NCBI RefSeq assembly: GCF_000282975.1
Contig: NZ_ALJC01000075.1
Location: 280,371-344,370 of the forward strand
Origin: Pseudomonas psychrophila HA-4
GTDB taxonomy: Bacteria > Pseudomonadota > Gammaproteobacteria > Pseudomonadales > Pseudomonadaceae
DNA: 64,000 nucleotides
Direction: 5' to 3'
Shown: positions 17,951-26,902 of the stretch, in pieces
Layout: each line of letters begins with the position of its first letter
How positions within the stretch are numbered: the stretch's first letter is position 1
Program-made: the position numbers and the translations under genes
Notes under the pieces: generated by a model
The model's database searches: none
What the model was told of the DNA's origin: nothing
Seen by the model: only the letters and a program-made list of their open reading frames with translations

Positions 17951-20900
17951 ATGAATTTTTCCCAGTTCTTCATTCAGCGGCCAATCTTCGCCGCCGTACT
18001 TTCGCTGCTGATTTTAATTGCCGGCAGCATTTCGCTGTTTCAATTGCCCATCAGTGAATACCCAGAAGTGGTTCCGCCCACAGTGGTCGTGCGCGCTAAC
18101 TTCCCGGGTGCCAACCCCAAAGTAATCGGCGAAACGGTGGCGGCGCCTTTGGAGCAAGCCATCACCGGTGTTGAAAACATGTTGTACATGTCTTCGCAGT
18201 CCACCGCTGACGGCAAAATCACCTTGACCATCACCTTTGCACTGGGCACCGACCTGGACAACGCGCAGGTGCAGGTGCAAAACCGCGTTACCCGTACCGA
18301 GCCCAAGCTGCCCGAGGAGGTGACGCGCATCGGTATCACGGTGGACAAGGCCTCGCCCGACCTGACCATGGTTGTGCACTTGACCTCCCCGGACCAGCGC
18401 TACGACATGCTGTACTTGTCTAACTACGCGATCCTCAACATCAAGGATGAGCTGGCACGCTTAGGCGGCGTGGGTGACGTGCAGTTGTTCGGCATGGGCG
18501 ACTACTCGCTGCGCGTTTGGCTGGACCCGAACAAAACGGCTTCGCGCAACCTGACTGCCACTGATGTGGTCACGGCCATTCGCGAGCAGAACCGTCAGGT
18601 CGCTGCCGGTGCTTTGGGCGCGCCGCCAGCTCCGAATGCCACCAGCTTCCAGTTGTCGGTCAACACTCAAGGGCGTCTGGTTTCAGAAGAAGAGTTTGAA
18701 AACATCATCATTCGCGCAGGCGATGACGGTGAGATCACTCGTTTGAAAGACATCGCTCGCGTTGAATTAGGCTCCAGCCAGTACGCCTTGCGCTCCTTGC
18801 TGAATAACCAGCCAGCAGTGGCGATCCCGATTTTCCAGCGTCCGGGCTCCAATGCCATCGAAATCTCGAACGAAGTTCGGGCCAAGATGGACGAGTTGAA
18901 GAAGAACTTCCCACAGGGCATGGACTACAGCATCGTTTATGACCCGACGATCTTCGTGCGTGGCTCCATCGAGGCGGTGGTTCACACCCTGTTCGAAGCA
19001 CTGATTCTCGTGGTGCTGGTGGTCATTCTGTTCCTGCAAACTTGGCGTGCGTCGATCATTCCGTTGGTCGCTGTACCTGTGTCGTTGATCGGTACGTTTG
19101 CCGTGATGCACATGTTTGGCTTCTCGCTCAACGCTCTGTCGCTGTTCGGGCTGGTGCTGGCCATCGGGATCGTGGTCGACGATGCGATCGTGGTGGTAGA
19201 GAACGTCGAGCGAAATATCGAACTCGGACTCAACCCGGTGGACGCGACCAAGCGGGCCATGCGTGAAGTGACCGGTCCGATCATTGCGACAGCGCTGGTG
19301 CTGTGTGCGGTGTTTATCCCGGCCGCATTCATTTCCGGGCTGACTGGGCAGTTCTATAAACAGTTCGCCTTGACCATTGCGATTTCGACGGTGATCTCAG
19401 CCTTCAACTCGCTGACCCTGTCGCCCGCCCTCGCGGCGGTGTTGCTCAAGAGTCACGATGCCCCGAAAGACCGCTTCTCTAAGGTGCTCGACAAAATTTT
19501 TGGCGGCTGGTTGTTCCGTCCATTCAACCGTTTCTTTGAGCGCGCCAGCCATGGCTATGTGGCGACTGTTGCCCGAGTGATCCGCAGCAGTGGTATCGCC
19601 TTGCTGCTTTATGCAGGCTTGATGGTGCTGACCTTCTTCGGTTTCTCCAACACGCCAACCGGTTTCGTACCGGGGCAAGACAAGCAATACCTGGTGGCCT
19701 TCGCTCAACTGCCTGACGCTGCGAGCTTGGACCGTACCGAAGACGTGATCAAGCGCATGTCTGATCTGGCCCTGAAACAGCCAGGTGTGGAAAGTGCAGT
19801 AGCGTTCCCGGGGTTGTCGATCAATGGTTTCACCAACAGCCCGAACTCCGGCATCGTGTTTGTGACGCTTAAACCTTTTGATCAGCGCAAAGACCCGGGC
19901 ATGTCGGCGGGCGAGATTGCCGGAGCCCTAAACGGCAAATTCGGCGGCATTGAAGAAGCCTACATGGCGATCTTCCCACCGCCGCCGGTACAAGGCCTGG
20001 GCACCATCGGTGGTTTCCGCCTGCAAATCGAAGACCGGGGCAACCTGGGCTACGACGAGCTGTACAAAGAAACCATGAACATCATAGCCAAGAGCCACAA
20101 TGTGCCTGAACTGGCAGGGTTGTTCACCAGCTACACCGTGAACGTGCCACAGGTCGATGCGGCTATCGACCGCGAAAAAGCCAAGACCCACGGCGTGGCG
20201 GTCAGTGACATCTTCGATACCCTGCAGATTTATCTGGGTTCGCTGTATGCCAACGATTTCAACCGTTTCGGTCGTACCTATCAGGTCAACGTTCAGGCCG
20301 AGCAACAGTTCCGGCTGGAGCCCGATCAAATCGGTCAACTGAAAGTGCGTAACAACAAGGGCGAGATGATCCCGCTGGCGACCTTCATCAAGGTCAGCGA
20401 TACCTCAGGCCCGGACCGCGTGATGCACTACAACGGCTTCATCACCGCTGAAATCAACGGTGCGGCAGCACCCGGCTACAGTTCTGGCCAGGCCGAAAAA
20501 GCCATCGAGAAACTGCTCAAGGAAGAGCTTCCGAACGGCATGACCTACGAATGGACCGACCTGACCTACCAGCAAATTCTGTCGGGTAACACCGCATTGT
20601 TCGTGTTCCCGCTCTGCGTATTGCTGGCCTTCTTGGTACTGGCCGCTCAATACGAAAGCTGGAGCCTGCCATTGGCGGTGATCCTGATCGTACCGATGAC
20701 CTTGTTGTCGGCCATCACAGGGGTGATTGCATCGGGCGGTGACAACAACATTTTCACTCAGATTGGCTTGATCGTATTGGTGGGACTGGCCTGTAAGAAC
20801 GCGATTCTGATCGTCGAGTTTGCCAAGGATAAGCAGGAAGAAGGCATGAGCCCGCTGGCTGCGGTGCTGGAAGCCTGCCGCCTGCGTCTACGGCCGATCC

Positions 20901-21130
20901 TGATGACATCTTTCGCCTTCATCATGGGCGTGGTGCCATTGGTATTGTCCAGCGGTGCCGGTGCAGAAATGCGCCACGCGATGGGGGTTGCGGTGTTCTC
21001 CGGGATGTTAGGGGTGACCTTCTTCGGCCTGCTGTTGACGCCAGTGTTCTATGTGCTGATCCGTCGTTATGTAGAGCGCAGCGAAGCGCGCAAAGCGGCC
21101 AGGCACCTCAAGTTGGAGTCGCAACAATGA
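17951..21130 (+). CDS. mexF: RND efflux inner-membrane transporter MexF
   Basis: A 1059-residue proton-driven antiporter of the HAE1/AcrB family. The N-terminus MNFSQFFIQRPIFAAVLSLL is the MexF type, followed by the first periplasmic loop (FPGANPKVIGETVAAPLEQ). The transmembrane signature GIVVDDAIVVVENVERN near residues 402-418 carries the two Asp residues of the proton relay. The second half repeats the fold, with LVGLACKNAILIVEFAKD supplying the essential Lys. Length is normal and nothing is missing. It pairs with the adaptor upstream and the outer-membrane channel downstream; its last codons overlap the oprN start as ATGA. Confidence 0.95.
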   Translation: MNFSQFFIQRPIFAAVLSLLILIAGSISLFQLPISEYPEVVPPTVVVRANFPGANPKVIGETVAAPLEQAITGVENMLYMSSQSTADGKITLTITFALGTDLDNAQVQVQNRVTRTEPKLPEEVTRIGITVDKASPDLTMVVHLTSPDQRYDMLYLSNYAILNIKDELARLGGVGDVQLFGMGDYSLRVWLDPNKTASRNLTATDVVTAIREQNRQVAAGALGAPPAPNATSFQLSVNTQGRLVSEEEFENIIIRAGDDGEITRLKDIARVELGSSQYALRSLLNNQPAVAIPIFQRPGSNAIEISNEVRAKMDELKKNFPQGMDYSIVYDPTIFVRGSIEAVVHTLFEALILVVLVVILFLQTWRASIIPLVAVPVSLIGTFAVMHMFGFSLNALSLFGLVLAIGIVVDDAIVVVENVERNIELGLNPVDATKRAMREVTGPIIATALVLCAVFIPAAFISGLTGQFYKQFALTIAISTVISAFNSLTLSPALAAVLLKSHDAPKDRFSKVLDKIFGGWLFRPFNRFFERASHGYVATVARVIRSSGIALLLYAGLMVLTFFGFSNTPTGFVPGQDKQYLVAFAQLPDAASLDRTEDVIKRMSDLALKQPGVESAVAFPGLSINGFTNSPNSGIVFVTLKPFDQRKDPGMSAGEIAGALNGKFGGIEEAYMAIFPPPPVQGLGTIGGFRLQIEDRGNLGYDELYKETMNIIAKSHNVPELAGLFTSYTVNVPQVDAAIDREKAKTHGVAVSDIFDTLQIYLGSLYANDFNRFGRTYQVNVQAEQQFRLEPDQIGQLKVRNNKGEMIPLATFIKVSDTSGPDRVMHYNGFITAEINGAAAPGYSSGQAEKAIEKLLKEELPNGMTYEWTDLTYQQILSGNTALFVFPLCVLLAFLVLAAQYESWSLPLAVILIVPMTLLSAITGVIASGGDNNIFTQIGLIVLVGLACKNAILIVEFAKDKQEEGMSPLAAVLEACRLRLRPILMTSFAFIMGVVPLVLSSGAGAEMRHAMGVAVFSGMLGVTFFGLLLTPVFYVLIRRYVERSEARKAARHLKLESQQ

Positions 21131-22536
21131 GCCTTAAAGTTTTCCTCCCGAGCGTGCTGGTGCTGGCCTTGAGTGCCTGCGCCGTTGGCCCCGATTACAA
21201 AACCCCGGCCACGGAACCCGCACACATCAGCGCTGATAACCTCAAGGGCTTTGACCGGGCTCATTTTGAAGGGATCTGGTGGCAGCAGTTTGACGACCCG
21301 ACCCTAAACCAGCTAGTGACTCAGTCACTGGCTGGCAACCGTGAACTGCGCGTGGCTTTTGCTCGTCTGCGTGCAGCTCGGGCCATTCGTGATGACGTCA
21401 GCACTGAAACCATGCCTACCATCACTAGCCGTGCCAGCAGCGATATAGGCAAAGGCCAGGTGCCGGGCACCACTGAAAAGCGTGTCAACAGTGAGCGCTA
21501 CGATCTGGGCCTGGATATGGCGTGGGAAATCGACCTGTTTGGTCGCATCCAGCGCGAACTTGAAGCCAGCGACGCTGATGAGCAATCCGCTGCTGCTGAT
21601 CTGTACCAGTTGCAAGTCACGATGATTGCCGAATTGGTCGACGCCTACGGAAAACTGCGCGGTGCGCAACTTCGCGAGCACATCGCACTCGACAACCTGA
21701 AAAACCAACAGGACTCCAAAGCCATCACCGTTAGCCTGCGTGATGCAGGCGTCGGTGACGAACTGGACGTGATGCGCGCTGACGCCCGCTTGGCTGCGGT
21801 TGAGGCCAGCGTGCCGCAACTGCAAGCCGAGCAAGTGCGCGAACGCAATCGCATCGCCACCTTGCTGGGCGAGCGCCCTGACACACTCAGCGTTGACCTG
21901 AGCCCGGCCAAATTGCCGGCTATCGCCAAGGCACTGAACATCGGCAACCCTGGGGACTTACTGCAACGGCGCCCAGACATCATGAGTGCCGAACGCAAAC
22001 TGGCAGCGGCTACAGCACGTATTGGGGTGGCTAAGGCTGATTTGTTCCCACGGGTCAGCCTCAGCGGCTTCCTCGGCTTTACAGCAGGACGCGGATCGCA
22101 AATCGGTTCGGCGGCCGCCAGCGCCTGGGCTCTAGGCCCGAGCATTACCTGGCCTGCATTCAACCTGGGCAGCGTGCGGGCACGCTTGCGCGGTGCAGAC
22201 GCCGAAGCCGATGGCGCATTGGCCAGCTACGAGCAGCAAGTGCTGTTGGCCCTTGAAGAGTCAGAAAACGCTTTTAGCGACTACGGCAAACGTCAGCAGC
22301 GTCTGGTCTCGCTGATTCGCCAAAGTGAGTCCAGCCGGGCCGCAGCGGACCTGGCAGCGATTCGCTACCGCGAAGGCACCGTTGATTTCCTGGTATTGCT
22401 TGACGCCCAGCGTGAGCGCCTGGCCGCCGAAGACAGCCAGGCCCAGGCCGAGGTTGAGATGTACCAAGGCGTAGTGGCGATCTACAAAGCCTTGGGCGGT
22501 GGCTGGCAGGCAGAGACGGTCGCTAGCGCGCATTGA
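21127..22536 (+). CDS. oprN: RND efflux outer-membrane channel OprN
   Basis: A 469-residue outer-membrane factor of the TolC/NodT family. Signal peptide with lipobox LSAC at about residues 15-18, followed by AVGPDYKTP, the usual start of the mature lipoprotein. Two repeated OEP domains are visible; the second includes DLLQRRPDIMSAERKLAAA and the closing RYREGTVDFLVLLDAQRERL motif. It provides the exit duct for the MexE-MexF pump. The ATGA overlap with mexF shows translational coupling. A strong intrinsic terminator follows 54 bases after the stop, closing the operon. Confidence 0.94.
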   Translation: MSLKVFLPSVLVLALSACAVGPDYKTPATEPAHISADNLKGFDRAHFEGIWWQQFDDPTLNQLVTQSLAGNRELRVAFARLRAARAIRDDVSTETMPTITSRASSDIGKGQVPGTTEKRVNSERYDLGLDMAWEIDLFGRIQRELEASDADEQSAAADLYQLQVTMIAELVDAYGKLRGAQLREHIALDNLKNQQDSKAITVSLRDAGVGDELDVMRADARLAAVEASVPQLQAEQVRERNRIATLLGERPDTLSVDLSPAKLPAIAKALNIGNPGDLLQRRPDIMSAERKLAAATARIGVAKADLFPRVSLSGFLGFTAGRGSQIGSAAASAWALGPSITWPAFNLGSVRARLRGADAEADGALASYEQQVLLALEESENAFSDYGKRQQRLVSLIRQSESSRAAADLAAIRYREGTVDFLVLLDAQRERLAAEDSQAQAEVEMYQGVVAIYKALGGGWQAETVASAH

Positions 22537-22590
22537 TCTAGCAGCATGATTTAACGAGCTCCTTTGGTTGGTCGCATCCAACCAATTTTT

Positions 22591-22624
22591 AGCCCCGCGC
22601 TCATTCGGTCGCGGGGCTTTTTTT
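22591..22624 (+). terminator. Intrinsic terminator after oprN
   Basis: AGCCCCGCG and CGCGGGGCT form a perfect 9-bp GC-rich stem with a 10-base loop, followed by seven T residues. A weaker hairpin GGTTGG/CCAACC lies just before it (22566-22583). Confidence 0.93.
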
Positions 22625-22644
22625 GTCTGCACATCCTGACACTC

Positions 22645-22679
22645 TGTAGCCGCTGGCGCAGGCTGCGTCAGCGGCTACA
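22645..22679. repeat. REP-like hairpin, GTAGCCGC family
   Basis: TGTAGCCGCTG (22645-22655) pairs perfectly with CAGCGGCTACA (22669-22679), with an inner CGCA/TGCG stem. A shorter relative sits after metH at 39261-39293. Such elements are common in intergenic DNA of Pseudomonas. Confidence 0.7.
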
Positions 22680-22768
22680 CGTTTAGCTCAATTGTTCACC
22701 CCGTTTGACTCAAGACGCCTACTGTCCCAATCTTGCAGCTCATCCGTACGCCTGTTTCTGGATATTGC

Positions 22769-23824
22769 ATGTCCCAGCCTCGCCGTTACCTTGCTGTCAG
22801 CCTGTTGTCTGCACTCATCGCAGTCGGCCTTTGGTATTGGATGCGCCCTGCCCCAACCATCACGCCACCTGCCATCAATCACAGTTATTCAAAGGCCCTT
22901 GAGCAAGCGCATAACGGCATGCCTGGCGCCGCGCGTGTGCTCTACCAACAATTGGCACGTACAGACCTGTCAGATATTCGCCGCGCCAGCCTGCATGCCG
23001 AATTACCCAACTACCCCAGCCCACAAGCGTTGAAGCTGGCTGATGCCGATTTGCAAAACGCCTCGCCTCTCGTGCGTAAGGCGGCGATTCAGAGCATTGC
23101 AGGCTTGGTGCCAAACGCTCAACGCACGCTGTTGCTCGGCCCGCTACTAGAAGACCCCGAGCAAAGCGTGCGTTTCGCCGCGGCAAGCGCGCTGCTGGGC
23201 TTGTCGCCCGATGAGCAAGGCCTGTACTTCGGCCCACTGCAGCAAGTCGTCGACGAATACGAGCGCAACCTCAAAACCCAGCCCGACGACCCGCAAGCGC
23301 AAGGCCAGCTTGCGCGTTTGTACCTGCATGAAGGACAACTGGACGAAGCGCAGGCGGCACTCGAGAAAGTCACGACACTGGATCCAGAGAACCTCAAAGC
23401 CGTGGTGGCCCAAATTGACCTACTGGACAAGCGTGGTAAGACCGACCAGGCACGCGAACTTTTGGCCAGGCAGCTAGAGGCACACCCCGACTCTGCTTAC
23501 TTACAACATGCACTCGGGATCTGGTTGCTCAACCACGGACAGACCGAATATGCCCTGCTGGGCCTGACCAAGGCCGTTGAGCTGGAGCCGGACAACAGTG
23601 AATACCGCTACAAACTGGCAATCGCCCTGCATGACCTTGAGCAATTGGAACCCGCGCAGCGTCAGCTTGAAGAGCTGCTGCAACGCCAGCCGGCCAATCG
23701 CAAAGCGCGTCTGTTACTGATTCGCTACTGGAAAGAAGCCGGCCAACTCCAGAATGTACAAGTTCTTTTAGCGCAACTGGAACAACAAAACCCGGACGAT
23801 CCGGCGTTGCAACAAGGGTTGTGA
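22769..23824 (+). CDS. Membrane-anchored HEAT/TPR repeat protein
   Basis: A 351-residue protein starting at the ATG at 22769; the longer frame would need a TTG at 22733. The N-terminus is a single uncleaved-looking membrane segment (YLAVSLLSALIAVGLWYWM), so the rest should face the periplasm. Residues about 80-150 look like HEAT repeats (SPLVRKAAIQSIAGLV, QSVRFAAASALLGL). Residues about 165-345 are five or so tetratricopeptide repeats with the usual spacing (AQGQLARLYLHEGQLDEAQ, YRYKLAIALHDLEQLEPAQ). Such proteins act as scaffolds; no partner is evident here. It stands alone between the efflux operon and the oppositely oriented signalling operon. The function is not known. Confidence 0.82.
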   Translation: MSQPRRYLAVSLLSALIAVGLWYWMRPAPTITPPAINHSYSKALEQAHNGMPGAARVLYQQLARTDLSDIRRASLHAELPNYPSPQALKLADADLQNASPLVRKAAIQSIAGLVPNAQRTLLLGPLLEDPEQSVRFAAASALLGLSPDEQGLYFGPLQQVVDEYERNLKTQPDDPQAQGQLARLYLHEGQLDEAQAALEKVTTLDPENLKAVVAQIDLLDKRGKTDQARELLARQLEAHPDSAYLQHALGIWLLNHGQTEYALLGLTKAVELEPDNSEYRYKLAIALHDLEQLEPAQRQLEELLQRQPANRKARLLLIRYWKEAGQLQNVQVLLAQLEQQNPDDPALQQGL

Positions 23825-23850
23825 CAAACCCTTCACCGGTACGAGCGAGC

Positions 23851-24228
23851 TCAGGCAAGTAGCTTCTGGATTTGCTCTTGCAGGGTGTCGAGGTCAAACG
23901 GTTTAGCCAGAATGGGCGCGGTGCGGGTAATCGGGCTGCCGGTGTCACGAATTTCTGCCGGGTAACCACTGATAAAGATCACCTTGAGATCGGGTCGTAG
24001 TTTCAAGGCGGGCTCGGCAATTTGAACCCCCGAAATGCCACCCGGTAAACGGAAGTCGGTGACCATAAGATCCAGGTGCGGCTTGCTCGCCAAAATTTCG
24101 AACGCCTGCTCACCATTTTCGGCCTGCAATACTCTGTAGCCTTCACCTGATAGGTAGGCACTCAGGACCATCAGGATCGAGGGATCGTCTTCGACAATCA
24201 AAACAACATCTTGCGCATCTTCACTCAT
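23851..24228 (-). CDS. Single-domain response regulator (CheY-like receiver)
   Basis: A 125-residue receiver domain with no output domain. The ATG at 24228 (MSEDAQDVV) has AAGG upstream and is preferred over an earlier in-frame codon at 24249. The acidic pair EDD is near residues 13-15, the phospho-acceptor Asp is in LDLMVTDFRLPGG (about residue 56), the Thr/Ser switch is in VIFISGYP, and the conserved Lys is in ILAKPFDLDTL. It is the last gene of the minus-strand operon, 66 bases after the receiver-kinase stop, and is a likely phosphorylation target of one of the two kinases upstream. The output is unknown; it may act by protein contact or as a phosphate sink. Confidence 0.88.
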   Translation of the reverse strand: MSEDAQDVVLIVEDDPSILMVLSAYLSGEGYRVLQAENGEQAFEILASKPHLDLMVTDFRLPGGISGVQIAEPALKLRPDLKVIFISGYPAEIRDTGSPITRTAPILAKPFDLDTLQEQIQKLLA

Positions 24229-24294
24229 GGGAAACCTTATTCCGGACAATTGCTGCCAATACGACCGCGGTCAGGACCGTAGGTTGCGGCCAAT

Positions 24295-25491
24295 TTATGT
24301 CTTTTGTACCAGCGGCAGGTGGATGGTGAACAAGGCGCCCTCGCCCAATTCGCTCTGCACGGTAATTTTGCCATTGTGGGCAGCGACAATTTGCTCCGAA
24401 ATAAACAGCCCCAAACCAAGTCCCGCCACCACATGGCTGCCAGAAACCCGCTCAAACTGCTGAAAAATCCGTTGCTGATTGTCTTTACTGATGCCAATGC
24501 CATTGTCGCGCACCGCTACTACGGCAAAGTCATCTTCGGTATACACCGTCACATCAATCGGCTTTTTGGCACCATAACGCAAGGCATTGGTCAGTAAGTT
24601 AGAAATGACCTGTTCAATCCTGAACTCATCCCACTGCCCGACCACCGGCTGATCGGCGGTGAAATTGACGCTCGATTGTGCGGCACTGATTTGCGGAGAA
24701 AAAACCTCCAGCAGATTGGCCACAGCCCGTGACAAATCAAACTCGCCTGGACGAATCGACAGTTTTCCAGTGCGTATGCGCGACACATCGAGCATGTCTT
24801 CAATCAGACGAATCAGGCTTTGGATCTGCCGCTCATCACGCTCAACCATGGCGTGCATCTTGTCCATGGTGAACGCGGACGCATTATTGCGCGCTAGGTG
24901 CATCTTGCGCAGCTGGGTTTCCAAAATCAGCCCGTTGAGCGGCGTTCGCACCTCATGGGAGACAATCGACATAAAGTCGTCACGCATGCGTACGGCATGT
25001 TCAAGTTCAATCTGAGTCTGTTGTAGCTGAACAAGTAAGGTTTCTTGCTCACGGCGGCTTTGCTCCAGCGCTTCGACCTGCTGTTGCATGGCCTTGCTTT
25101 GCCGATACATATCGACGAACACATTGACCTTGCTTTTGACCGCGTGAATGTCGAGCGGCTTGTGCAAAAAGTCGACGGCACCGCTCTCATAGCCCTTAAA
25201 GGCGTAGTTCATCTCCCGCCCTGCCGCGCTGACAAAGACAATCGGAATGTTCTTGGTGCGATCTGTTCCGCGCATCAGCTCGGCCAGCTCAAAGCCGTTC
25301 ATGCCCGGCATTTGCACGTCCAGAATAGCCATTGCGAATTCATGCTGGAGCAACAACGAAAGCGCCTCGTCTGCAGACAAGGCCTTATATACCGTGCGAT
25401 CTTCGCGTTTTATCAGCGCTTCGAGCGCCAATAAATTTTCTGGCAGATCATCAACGATCAGCAGCTTGGCTTGAATATCACTTAGTTGCAT
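24295..25491 (-). CDS. Receiver-histidine kinase hybrid (REC-HisKA-HATPase)
   Basis: A 398-residue soluble protein. Residues 8-125 are a receiver domain with phospho-acceptor Asp58 (AILDVQMPGMNG) and Lys in DFLHKPLD. A coiled coil spans about 128-165. HisKA carries the His in SIVSHEVRTPLNG, near residue 178. The ATP-binding domain includes the N-box NLLTNALRYGAKK, the G1 box VRDNGIGIS and the GLGLGLFISEQI box. The arrangement (receiver before kinase) suits a kinase controlled by phosphorylation of its own receiver. It has no membrane segment, so input probably comes from an upstream hybrid kinase. The start overlaps the end of the CheB gene by 10 bases, so translation is likely coupled. Confidence 0.9.
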   Translation of the reverse strand: MQLSDIQAKLLIVDDLPENLLALEALIKREDRTVYKALSADEALSLLLQHEFAMAILDVQMPGMNGFELAELMRGTDRTKNIPIVFVSAAGREMNYAFKGYESGAVDFLHKPLDIHAVKSKVNVFVDMYRQSKAMQQQVEALEQSRREQETLLVQLQQTQIELEHAVRMRDDFMSIVSHEVRTPLNGLILETQLRKMHLARNNASAFTMDKMHAMVERDERQIQSLIRLIEDMLDVSRIRTGKLSIRPGEFDLSRAVANLLEVFSPQISAAQSSVNFTADQPVVGQWDEFRIEQVISNLLTNALRYGAKKPIDVTVYTEDDFAVVAVRDNGIGISKDNQQRIFQQFERVSGSHVVAGLGLGLFISEQIVAAHNGKITVQSELGEGALFTIHLPLVQKT

Positions 25492-26090
25492 TCGATTCTT
25501 TCCAGCTCAACGAGCAAACGGGCGATACCGTGCAAAGGAAGGATGCAATCGGGTTGGAAGCGATCCAGCGCCGCTTGCGGCATGGTCGATACCAACGCTT
25601 CGTCAGGGTCTTGGACGATGGTCAAACCGCCTTGCTGCTTGACCGTGTCCAACCCCTGCGCACCGTCCTGATTGGCACCCGTCAGTAAGATCGCAGCCAG
25701 TGCGTGTTGGTACACGTCGGCTGCGGATTCAAAAAGGTAATCAATCGAGGGGCGCGAGTAATGCACCCTTTCCTCCCGACTCAACGAAAAACTGCGATCG
25801 CGCTCCACGGAAACATGGTAGCCGGGAGGCGCAAAATACAAGGTACCCGGCACAATCGGCTCTTTGTCATCGACTTCCTTGACCGGTATCGGCAGACGCC
25901 GGGCAAACACGGCGGCCAACTGACTTCGACGCTCGTCCGGCAAGTGCAACACCACAATAATGGGCAGTCGATAACCCGGCTTCAGAGCAGCAAAAATCGT
26001 CAACAATGCCTCAACACCTCCCGCAGAAGCGCCTACAACGATGGCGTTCACGGGCCGCAAACTGGTGATATCAACGTCTTTGACTGTCAT
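25482..26090 (-). CDS. CheB-type methylesterase lacking the receiver domain
   Basis: A 202-residue catalytic CheB domain. The nucleophile Ser22 lies in VVGASAGGVEALL, His49 in VVLHLPDERRS, and the third catalytic residue in ILLTGANQDGAQGL. Usual CheB proteins have an N-terminal receiver that controls the esterase; here it is absent, so activity must be set another way. The family removes methyl groups from glutamate residues of chemoreceptors. The start overlaps the stop of cheR (ATGA) and its own stop overlaps the next gene. With no chemoreceptor gene in the window, the substrate is unclear; the coiled-coil part of the upstream kinase is one possibility (inference). Confidence 0.9.
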   Translation of the reverse strand: MTVKDVDITSLRPVNAIVVGASAGGVEALLTIFAALKPGYRLPIIVVLHLPDERRSQLAAVFARRLPIPVKEVDDKEPIVPGTLYFAPPGYHVSVERDRSFSLSREERVHYSRPSIDYLFESAADVYQHALAAILLTGANQDGAQGLDTVKQQGGLTIVQDPDEALVSTMPQAALDRFQPDCILPLHGIARLLVELERIECN

Positions 26091-26902
26091 AGCTTTCGAT
26101 AGATCCGTTCTTGCTGGAGCAAAGGCGAAAACTGTTTGCTGTAATCCGAGAAATCCAGAGTTTCCTTACTTCCCAGCATTAGGAAACCGCGATGGCACAA
26201 CGATTCATGAAATAGCCCAAATGCTCTGTTTTGCAGAGTTTTATTGAAGTAAATCAGTACGTTACGACACGATATCAAATGAGTTTCTGAAAACACACTA
26301 TCGGTTGCCAGGCTGTGATCCGCGAAGGTCACGTTATCGCTCAGGCTCTTGTCAAAAATCGCGTAGTCATAAGCCGCCGTGTAGTAATCGGCAAACGAGC
26401 GCTGGCCACCTGACTTTTGATAGTTGTGGGTGTAGGCGCGAATATTTTCCATCGAGAAAATCCCTTGCTTGGCCTTTTCCAGCGAGCGCGGATTAATGTC
26501 GGTGGCATAGATAATGCTGCGGTCAAGCAACCCTTCTTCGCGCAGCAAAATGGCCATTGAGTACACTTCTTCGCCGGTGCTGCACCCAGCGACCCAGATT
26601 TTCAACGACGGGTAGGTCTTGAGAATCGGCACCACCTCCTGACGAATCGCCAAAAAGTGCTCTGGATCGCGAAACATTTCACTCACCGGAATCGTCAGCA
26701 ATTGCAACAACTGCATAAAAGCCAACGGGTCATGCAGCACCCGCTCCTGCAAGGCCGAAATGGTCTTGCAGTCGAATTGGCGCAAAGCATGCTGCACCCG
26801 GCGCTTGATCGAGGCGCCGGAGTAATCCCTAAAGTCATAGCTGTACTTGAGATAGATCGCTTCGATCAGTAGCCGTAACTCGATGTCGGTGTTTCGTTGC
26901 AC
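26087..26902 (-). CDS. CheR-type protein-glutamate methyltransferase
   Basis: A 271-residue protein. The start is a GTG immediately after the TAA of the kinase gene, with GGAAC upstream. The N-terminal all-alpha CheR domain (residues about 10-75) is followed by the SAM-binding domain: WVAGCSTGEEVYSMAILL near residues 106-123, then ATDINPRSLEKAK and SCRNVLIYFNK, all diagnostic of CheR. It transfers methyl groups from S-adenosylmethionine to glutamate side chains of receptor proteins. Located between the hybrid kinase and CheB, with junctions that suggest strict co-translation. No TPR tail is present. Confidence 0.92.
   Translation of the reverse strand: MQRNTDIELRLLIEAIYLKYSYDFRDYSGASIKRRVQHALRQFDCKTISALQERVLHDPLAFMQLLQLLTIPVSEMFRDPEHFLAIRQEVVPILKTYPSLKIWVAGCSTGEEVYSMAILLREEGLLDRSIIYATDINPRSLEKAKQGIFSMENIRAYTHNYQKSGGQRSFADYYTAAYDYAIFDKSLSDNVTFADHSLATDSVFSETHLISCRNVLIYFNKTLQNRAFGLFHESLCHRGFLMLGSKETLDFSDYSKQFSPLLQQERIYRKL

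Noticed and set aside
22645..22679. Possible second terminator after oprN
   Set aside because: The hairpin has no T run and matches the GTAGCCGC repeat seen elsewhere, so it is listed as a repeat.
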